From Streptococcus suis S735 (GTDB lineage: Bacteria > Bacillota > Bacilli > Lactobacillales > Streptococcaceae): a stretch of DNA of 64,000 nucleotides. Shown in pieces: positions 59,047-64,000 of this stretch (positions are counted from its first letter, which is position 1; each line of letters opens with the position of its first letter). The stretch covers positions 1,302,001 to 1,366,000 of the forward strand of contig NC_018526.1 in NCBI RefSeq assembly GCF_000294495.1, written 5' to 3'. A program made the position numbers and the translations under genes. Under the pieces are notes generated by a model, which made no database searches, was not told where the DNA came from, and saw only the letters and a list, made by a program, of their open reading frames with translations.

Positions 59047-59993
59047 TACTTAACCTCCTTCTTCTTGAGTAGAGCCGCTACGCTGAATTCCTTAGTTCCC
59101 AAAAGACCTCCAGGACGGAAAATCATCAAGAGAATAAGAGCTAATGAATAGATAATCATTGAAATATCAGAGTAACTCTTGAGGAATACGTTCAAAATAC
59201 CAAGTACAATGGCTGCTACAAAGGTACCTGTGATAGAGCCCAAACCACCCAATACAATGATAATCAAAACGTTAACAGAGGTCATAAAGGCAAAGTCTTT
59301 CGGAACAATTGTCCCAACGTATCCTGCATGGAGACCACCTGCAATGGCTGCCGTCATGGCACCAAATACAAAGGCTGAAACCTTAACAAATGTTGGATTG
59401 ACACCTACAGATTCTGCCGCAATTTCATCCTCACGAACAGAAATTGTAGCACGTCCCATCGGACTGCGCAAAAAGTTAACTGTCACCAAGGTTGTGATGA
59501 TTACAAAAATATAAACTAAAGGCCAGCTTGTAAAGAGTGGTATAGACATAATACCTGCTGCACCATTCGTTACACTACCACCATTGATAATTAAAATACG
59601 AATAATCTCTGCAACACCAAGAGTCGCAATTGCAAGGTAGTCACCTTTCAAACGAAGGGTTGGAATACCGACTAAAAGAGCTACTGCACCTGAGATTAAC
59701 ATCCCAACAATCAAGGCGATAGCAAATCCACCATAAGTCGGCATCATTTTCCCAAGAATACCTACTGCATAAGCACCAATAGCCATAAAACCAGCATGAC
59801 CAAGTGAAAATTGACCTGAGAAACCGACAATCAAGTTTAAACCAACTGCCAAGATAATTTGAATACCGATTTGCTGAACAATCTGGATGTAGTAAAAATT
59901 CAGAATCCCTGCTGATACAAGACCTTGAATAAGTCCAAAACCAGCCAATAAGATAGCCAACCAAATCGCATTAACTTTTAAATTTTGCTTCAT
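59046..59993 (-). CDS. livM: Branched-chain amino-acid ABC transporter, permease LivM
   Basis: 315 residues, about nine membrane helices. LivM signatures FSGQFSLGHAGFMAIGAYA and GDYLAIATLGVAEI and the coupling region SPMGRATISVREDEIAAESVGVN. It pairs with LivH to form the membrane channel. It overlaps livG by one nt and follows livH by 2 nt. Confidence 0.95.
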   Translation of the reverse strand: MKQNLKVNAIWLAILLAGFGLIQGLVSAGILNFYYIQIVQQIGIQIILAVGLNLIVGFSGQFSLGHAGFMAIGAYAVGILGKMMPTYGGFAIALIVGMLISGAVALLVGIPTLRLKGDYLAIATLGVAEIIRILIINGGSVTNGAAGIMSIPLFTSWPLVYIFVIITTLVTVNFLRSPMGRATISVREDEIAAESVGVNPTFVKVSAFVFGAMTAAIAGGLHAGYVGTIVPKDFAFMTSVNVLIIIVLGGLGSITGTFVAAIVLGILNVFLKSYSDISMIIYSLALILLMIFRPGGLLGTKEFSVAALLKKKEVK

Positions 59994-59995
59994 GG

Positions 59996-60883
59996 TTACA
60001 CCTTCTCTTTCACATTTTTACCAAGAATACCACTTGGACGCACCAAGAGGATGATGATCAAAACAGTATATACGATCGCATCGCGGAAAGTATCGAATTC
60101 AATCACATAGGTGAATGTTTCGATGATACCGATAACGAAGCCACCAAGCGCTGCACCTGGAATAATACCGATACCGCCCAATACTGCCGCAACAAAGGCT
60201 TTCAGACCTGGCGTCATCCCCATCAAAGGCTCAATCTGGTTGTAGTAGAGACCTAGGAGAACACCCGCAGCACCCGCAAGAGCTGACCCAAGAGCAAAAG
60301 TAAAGCTGATTGTACGGTTTACATTGATCCCCATAAGCTGAGCTGCATCGCTATCTACAGAGACCGCACGCATGGCTTTCCCCATTTTTGTACGTTTGAC
60401 AATTAATTGAAGTGCAACCATCAACGCAAGCGATACACCAAGAATAATCAACTGGATATTCGTAACAGAAACTGGACCAAGGTTAAAAGTCACAGCTTCG
60501 ATTGCTTGTGGAAAGGCTTTTACGTCTGCTGTAAAGAATTTAATCATAGTGTATTCTAAGAAGAAGGATACACCGATAGCCGTAATCAAAGCTGCTATAC
60601 GCGTTGAATTACGCAAAGGACGATAGGCTAAAAACTCTATAACTACACCGAGAATAGCCGTCCCTACCATCGCTAGAATGAGAGCAACAAAGAAACGCGT
60701 TCCACCATCTGCAATAAAAGTTAAATTATTTAATAGGAAGTACCCCATAAAAGCACCCATCATATACAAATCACCATGGGCGAAGTTAATGAGTTTGATA
60801 ATTCCGTACACCATGGTATAACCAAGGGCCAAAAGGGCATAAACAGAACCAAGAATCAAACCATTGACAAGTTGTTGAAGCAT
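59996..60883 (-). CDS. livH: Branched-chain amino-acid ABC transporter, permease LivH
   Basis: 295 residues: ALLALGYTMVYGIIKLINFAHGDLYMMGAF at the N-terminus, RTKMGKAMRAVSVDSDAAQLMGINV as the coupling loop, and RPSGILGKNVKEKV at the end. About eight membrane helices. First of livHMGF, with its own promoter and CodY-type site separate from livJ. Confidence 0.95.
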   Translation of the reverse strand: MLQQLVNGLILGSVYALLALGYTMVYGIIKLINFAHGDLYMMGAFMGYFLLNNLTFIADGGTRFFVALILAMVGTAILGVVIEFLAYRPLRNSTRIAALITAIGVSFFLEYTMIKFFTADVKAFPQAIEAVTFNLGPVSVTNIQLIILGVSLALMVALQLIVKRTKMGKAMRAVSVDSDAAQLMGINVNRTISFTFALGSALAGAAGVLLGLYYNQIEPLMGMTPGLKAFVAAVLGGIGIIPGAALGGFVIGIIETFTYVIEFDTFRDAIVYTVLIIILLVRPSGILGKNVKEKV

Positions 60884-60932
60884 AGGTTCACCAATCTTTC
60901 TAAATATTTTTCGAGCTCAATAGCATTGTTAC

Positions 60933-60961
60933 ATTATACAAAATTTTCTGAAAATAAGCAA
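60933..60961 (-). promoter_or_regulatory. livH promoter with CodY box
   Basis: -35 TTGCTT (60956-60961), 17-nt spacer, -10 TATAAT (60933-60938). AATTTTCTGAAAATA at 60942-60956 matches the CodY consensus AATTTTCWGAAAATT at 14 of 15 positions and fills the spacer. A second match (13 of 15) lies at 60986-61000. CodY with branched-chain amino acids and GTP would repress. Confidence 0.75.
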
Positions 60962-61065
60962 GTTAGACAGAGAGTTTAATCATTAAAATTACAGAAAATT
61001 TAACCAACCCAAATTTAACCAAATTTTATATCCGCATGTATACTATTCTATACATTCTGACAAGT

Positions 61066-61090
61066 GAAAAAGAGGGAATTCCCTCTTTTC
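61066..61090 (-). terminator. Terminator of livJ
   Basis: AAAAGAGGGAATTCCCTCTTTT, a perfect palindrome followed by TTC on the minus strand. It separates livJ from livHMGF, allowing more binding protein than transporter to be made. Confidence 0.75.
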
Positions 61091-61098
61091 ATCCACTA

Positions 61099-62268
61099 TT
61101 AGTCAATAGAGATAGTATCTACAGATGATTCTTCTCCGTTTGTTAAACTAACAACATAAACTGATTTAATGACATTGTGCTCTTTGTCAACAGACATTGT
61201 ACCAGTCACACCTTTAAAGTCTTTCAGAGCTGCAAGATTAGCCTTCACTGCTGCTGAATCAGCTGCACCTTTTGCTGCTTCTGCTGCCATGTAAACCGAG
61301 TCGTAAGCTAAAGCTGAGAACATTGATGGCTCTTCATTGTATTCTTTCACATAGGCATCATAGAATGCTTTTGCTTTTTCGCTTGCTGATGTTACAAATC
61401 CAGAAAGGTAGTAAACATTTGATGCTGCTGATGCAGTTGCCAATTCAGTAAATTGTGGTGAGTCAAAACCATCTGAACCAAGAATTGGCTTGTCAATACC
61501 CAAACCGCGTGCTTGCTTCACAATTGTACCTGTTTCATTGTAGTAACCAGGCATGATGATCGCATCAAATTCCTTATCTTTCAATTTTGTCAAAGCAGCT
61601 TGGAAATCTTTATCGCCAGAAGCAAATGTGATTTCTGAAACGATTTCTCCTGTGTATGCTTTCTTGAACGCCTCTGCTACACCCTTACCATAATCAGAAG
61701 AGTTGTCAAAGTAAAGAACAACTTTCTTAGCTGACAAGTTCTCAGTAGCGTATTTAGCCATAATTTGACCTTGATACCCATCTGTAAAGGTTGTACGGAA
61801 GAAGTATTCTTGGACCTCACCTTTATCGTTCACAACCAAGGTTGTTTGAGTTCCTGAAGGAGTAATCATAGGAACACCAGCAGATGTCAATGCTGGAATA
61901 GAGGCTGCTGAAGCTCCTGATGTAGCAGGGCCAATCACAACGTTTGCCCCTTCACTTGCCAAGCTTGTTGCAACAGTAGCTGCCTCTGCTGTTTCAGACT
62001 TGTTGTCTTTTGTGATCACTTCGATTTTTTTGCCGTCAATACCACCTGCAGCATTGATTTCTTTCACGGCAAGGTTGGCACCTTTTTCCTCTGTTTGACC
62101 ATAAGATGAAACAGCACCTGACAACTCCAAGTTGTAGCCGATTTTAAATGTATCACCTACAGAAGAACCTGCGGCTGAAGTATTGGTTGTCGAAACATTA
62201 CCACATGCAGCGAGTAGAGCTGCAGAGGCAAATGTAGCAAGCGCTACTGCAAATTTTCTTGTTTTCAT
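61099..62268 (-). CDS. livJ: Branched-chain amino-acid ABC transporter, binding protein LivJ
   Basis: 389 residues. A lipoprotein signal (LATFASAALLAACGN, Cys about 22) anchors a type I periplasmic-binding fold: IGYNLELSGAVSSYGQTEEKGANLAVKEINAAGG and VVIGPATSGASAASIPALTSAGVPMITPSGT. It delivers Leu/Ile/Val to LivHMGF. AAGGAG is before the ATG. Its leader has a CodY box and a CiaR-like direct repeat. Confidence 0.95.
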   Translation of the reverse strand: MKTRKFAVALATFASAALLAACGNVSTTNTSAAGSSVGDTFKIGYNLELSGAVSSYGQTEEKGANLAVKEINAAGGIDGKKIEVITKDNKSETAEAATVATSLASEGANVVIGPATSGASAASIPALTSAGVPMITPSGTQTTLVVNDKGEVQEYFFRTTFTDGYQGQIMAKYATENLSAKKVVLYFDNSSDYGKGVAEAFKKAYTGEIVSEITFASGDKDFQAALTKLKDKEFDAIIMPGYYNETGTIVKQARGLGIDKPILGSDGFDSPQFTELATASAASNVYYLSGFVTSASEKAKAFYDAYVKEYNEEPSMFSALAYDSVYMAAEAAKGAADSAAVKANLAALKDFKGVTGTMSVDKEHNVIKSVYVVSLTNGEESSVDTISID

Positions 62269-62276
62269 GAAAACTC

Positions 62277-62293
62277 CTTAAATCTTTCTTAAA
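62277..62293 (-). promoter_or_regulatory. CiaR-like direct repeat in the livJ leader
   Basis: On the minus strand TTTAAG-AAAGA-TTTAAG matches the CiaR binding consensus TTTAAG-N5-TTTAAG perfectly. It lies downstream of the -10 box and overlaps the ribosome site, a position that would favour repression. CiaRH is conserved in streptococci, but binding here is inferred. Confidence 0.5.
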
Positions 62294-62308
62294 TTTTACG
62301 ATGTATCT

Positions 62309-62337
62309 AATATACTGAATTATCTGAAAATTGTCAA
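62309..62337 (-). promoter_or_regulatory. livJ promoter with CodY box
   Basis: -35 TTGACA (62332-62337), 17-nt spacer, -10 TATATT (62309-62314). The plus-strand AATTATCTGAAAATT (62318-62332) is the complement of a 14-of-15 CodY match and lies in the spacer. Confidence 0.75.
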
Positions 62338-62355
62338 CAAAAAAGAAAAAAATTT

Positions 62356-62394
62356 TAAAATAAAAAATTAGCAGGGAATACATACCTGCTAATT
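62356..62394 (-). terminator. Terminator of the YlbG-like gene
   Basis: Minus-strand AATTAGCAGG / CCTGCTAATT perfect stem followed by TTTTATTTT. It insulates livJ from the upstream gene. Confidence 0.85.
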
Positions 62395-62398
62395 CCGA

Positions 62399-62671
62399 CT
62401 ATCCTACGACTGATGGTTCTTCATCTCTCCATAGATTACCTACAAAGTTTTGGTCTAATTCCTTAATGTATGAAGGAACCACTTTTTTTACAAAACGTTC
62501 CTTTTTCAATTTTAATATGGTAGCTTCTACTAGTTCTTGATCCATATACACCAAAACATATCGCAAGCGTTTGGAATGGTAAACAATATCTCCATATTGG
62601 CTGAGTTTACGTGCATCACGATTGTAGTGTAAATAGACAGTTAAGCAAGTGCGATTTTTCTTCTCAAACAT
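62399..62671 (-). CDS. YlbG-like protein (DUF2129/UPF0298)
   Basis: 90 residues: RTCLTVYLHYNRDARKLSQYGDIVYHSKRLRYVLVYMD and VKKVVPSYIKELDQNFVG match the small YlbG family. Related proteins partner YlbF/YmcA in Bacillus, but a role here is not established. Cytoplasmic, compact. AGAGGAGA precedes the ATG. It has its own terminator. Confidence 0.87.
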   Translation of the reverse strand: MFEKKNRTCLTVYLHYNRDARKLSQYGDIVYHSKRLRYVLVYMDQELVEATILKLKKERFVKKVVPSYIKELDQNFVGNLWRDEEPSVVG

Positions 62672-62724
62672 GTCTTCTCCTCTAAAAATTCTCTTTCTAT
62701 ATTATACCGTTTTCAATGATAAAT

Positions 62725-62759
62725 GAAAAGCTCCAACTACCTGTAAAAGAGTTGGAGCT
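62725..62759 (-). terminator. Terminator of clpP
   Basis: Minus-strand AGCTCCAACT / AGTTGGAGCT with an 11-nt loop, followed by TTTTC. Confidence 0.85.
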
Positions 62760-62797
62760 AATAGGAATAGTCAGTACTATTACATATTTGTCACTGC

Positions 62798-63388
62798 TTA
62801 TTTGACTTTTGTATTGTCCATAATCTGGTCAATAAATCCGTAAGCCAAGGTTTCTTCAGCTGACATCCAGTAATCACGTTCCGCATCCTTGTGGATTTGC
62901 TTGACTGTCTTACCTGAGTTGTCTGCCAAGATTTTTTCTAGCTTATTACGTGTTTTTAATAGGTGTTCTGCAGCAATAGCCATATCTGTTTGCTGAGTAC
63001 CACCACCAGTTCCACCCATTGGCTGGTGAATCATGTACTCTGCATTTGGCAACATGAAACGTTTGCCCTTGGCACCGCTTGATGCAATGATGGTTCCCAT
63101 GCTCGCAGCTGTTCCCATAACGATGGTTTGAACATCAGCTTTAATGAAATTCATCGTGTCTACAATGGCAAGACCTGCTGACACCGATCCTCCTGGCGTA
63201 TTAACATAGAGGTAAATATCCTTTGTAGGGTCTTGGGCATCAAGGAAAAGCAATTGTGCAATGATAGAGTTTGCCATGTTGTCCTCAACTGGTCCTGTCA
63301 ACATGATAATACGGTCTTTCAAAAGGCGTGAGTAAATATCATAAGAACGCTCACCACGGCTAGTTTGTTCAATAACTACTGGAATCAT
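62798..63388 (-). CDS. clpP: ATP-dependent Clp protease proteolytic subunit
   Basis: 196 residues. The Ser-His-Asp protease core has [14 protein letters not shown] (Ser) and MIHQPMGG (His). The N-terminus is [30 protein letters not shown], as in housekeeping ClpP. It forms a tetradecamer with ClpX/ClpC/ClpE and degrades tagged or damaged proteins. AAAGGAG precedes the ATG, and a CtsR-type repeat covers the promoter. Confidence 0.98.
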   Translation of the reverse strand: MIPVVIEQTSRGERSYDIYSRLLKDRIIMLTGPVEDNMANSIIAQLLFLDAQDPTKDIYLYVNTPGGSVSAGLAIVDTMNFIKADVQTIVMGTAASMGTIIASSGAKGKRFMLPNAEYMIHQPMGGTGGGTQQTDMAIAAEHLLKTRNKLEKILADNSGKTVKQIHKDAERDYWMSAEETLAYGFIDQIMDNTKVK

Positions 63389-63420
63389 AAAATTACTCCT
63401 TTTCGAGATTTTCTGTACCC

Positions 63421-63450
63421 ATTATATATAAATAGTCAAAATTGGTCAAA
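63421..63450 (-). promoter_or_regulatory. clpP promoter overlapped by CtsR-type repeat
   Basis: -35 TTGACC (63444-63449), 17-nt spacer, -10 TATAAT (63421-63426). The plus-strand heptads AGTCAAA and GGTCAAA (63434-63450), three nt apart, match the CtsR operator arrangement RGTCAAA-NNN-RGTCAAA, though the spacer is ATT rather than NAN. CtsR would repress clpP until heat stress. Confidence 0.8.
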
Positions 63451-63473
63451 TAAAAAACACGATTTCAGGAAAT

Positions 63474-63502
63474 GAAAAAGAAACCAGCAGAGCTGATTTC
63501 TT
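63474..63502 (-). terminator. Terminator of upp
   Basis: Minus-strand AGAAATCAGC / GCTGGTTTCT (one G-U) with loop TCT and a TTTTTC tail, starting just after the stop codon. Confidence 0.8.
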
Positions 63503-63504
63503 AA

Positions 63505-64000
63505 TTATTTTGTACCGAACAAGCGGTCACCTGCATCTCCCAAACCTGGTACGATGTAGCCTTTTTCATTGAGTTTTTCATCCAAAGCTGCTGTATAAAT
63601 ATCAATGTCTGGATGTGCATCTTGAAGAGCTTTTACACCTTCTGGAGCTGAAACAAGAGCAACAAATTTGATATTTGAAGCACCACGTTTTTTCAATGAA
63701 TCAACTGCAAGAATAGCTGAACCACCTGTAGCAAGCATTGGATCAACTACAAAAATATGACGTTGATCAATGTCTTCTGGTAATTTCACAAGATACTCAA
63801 CGGGTTGAAGGGTTTCTTCATCGCGGTACATACCGATGTGACCAACTTTAGCTGCTGGTACCAAGCTTAGCAAACCATCAACCATACCAACACCTGCACG
63901 AAGAATTGGTACGATAGCTAATTTTTTACCTGCAATTTGTTTCTGAACTGTTTTAGTGATTGGCGTTTCAATCTCCACATCTTCAAGTGGCAAGTCACGC
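63505..64000 (-). CDS. upp: Uracil phosphoribosyltransferase (N-terminus outside the window)
   Basis: The last 164 residues are visible; the start lies beyond the window. The PRPP loop is [12 protein letters not shown], and conserved blocks include [37 protein letters not shown] and [18 protein letters not shown]. It converts uracil and PRPP to UMP for pyrimidine salvage. It lies upstream of clpP in the same direction, an order common in streptococci. Confidence 0.97.
   Translation of the reverse strand, partial: RDLPLEDVEIETPITKTVQKQIAGKKLAIVPILRAGVGMVDGLLSLVPAAKVGHIGMYRDEETLQPVEYLVKLPEDIDQRHIFVVDPMLATGGSAILAVDSLKKRGASNIKFVALVSAPEGVKALQDAHPDIDIYTAALDEKLNEKGYIVPGLGDAGDRLFGTK

Overview
The window is chromosomal DNA from a low-GC Gram-positive coccus, almost certainly a Streptococcus and most probably Streptococcus suis. 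Supporting this are the cdaA-cdaR-glmM and murT-gatD cell-wall blocks, the gyrB-ezrA-serB and rodA neighbourhoods, estA next to RNase J2, a 552-residue RqcH/FBPS fibronectin-binding homologue, an LPXTG-anchored 5'-nucleotidase, BOX-like repeats, and AdcR, CodY, CtsR and CcpA sites of streptococcal type. The species call is inference from gene content, not a database match.

Layout. 0-8 kb: a secreted-protein start under a CcpA-type promoter, a methyltransferase with a 10-codon leader ORF, an ABC-F ATPase, glmM/cdaR/cdaA (c-di-AMP synthesis and amino-sugar supply), then divergent murT-gatD (lipid II amidation). 8-13 kb: an intact IS630 element abutting and re-terminating rlmA, an XRE membrane regulator, a large interspersed repeat and a second ABC-F protein. 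13-21 kb: a membrane-anchored metalloprotease pair, estA, rnjB, a lipoprotein, a YbaK-type editing protein and a T-box-controlled ABC transporter, probably for tryptophan. 21-25.6 kb: a licT-bglP-bglA beta-glucoside operon with its antiterminator target. 25.7-37.6 kb: rqcH, budA, a TPR protein, an AI-2E permease, a lactonase-fold protein, a RelBE toxin-antitoxin pair, eno, glycerate kinase and HAD phosphatases. 37.6-39.5 kb: an IS110 element with a recognisable bridge-RNA-like leader, inserted in a copy of the interspersed repeat. 39.5-46 kb: serB, ezrA, gyrB, a DJ-1 protein and rodA. 46-51 kb: rpmE2, apbE, a DHH phosphodiesterase (c-di-AMP/pApA turnover), flavodoxin, zinc-independent S14 under an AdcR site, chorismate mutase, a CLC transporter and tRNA-Arg(CCU). 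51.5-57 kb: surface 5'-nucleotidase, sodA, holA, an unrecognised secreted protein and queH. 57.2-62.4 kb: an array of ten terminator-like hairpins and the livJ / livHMGF branched-chain amino-acid transporter with CodY-type sites. 62.4-64 kb: a YlbG-like protein, clpP and the 3' part of upp.

The most unusual material is non-coding: (1) the IS110 left end folds into a 5' stem-loop plus two internal-loop hairpins, as expected of a bridge RNA, and its two ends together could form a junction promoter; (2) a ~60-bp-period array of ten different hairpins, most followed by U-runs, lies behind livF; (3) an interspersed repeat has hairpins that show compensatory base changes between copies; (4) four unrelated genes have an extended -10 box exactly 6 nt before the ATG and no Shine-Dalgarno sequence, implying leaderless mRNAs; (5) a strong-RBS 10-codon leader ORF precedes a methyltransferase.
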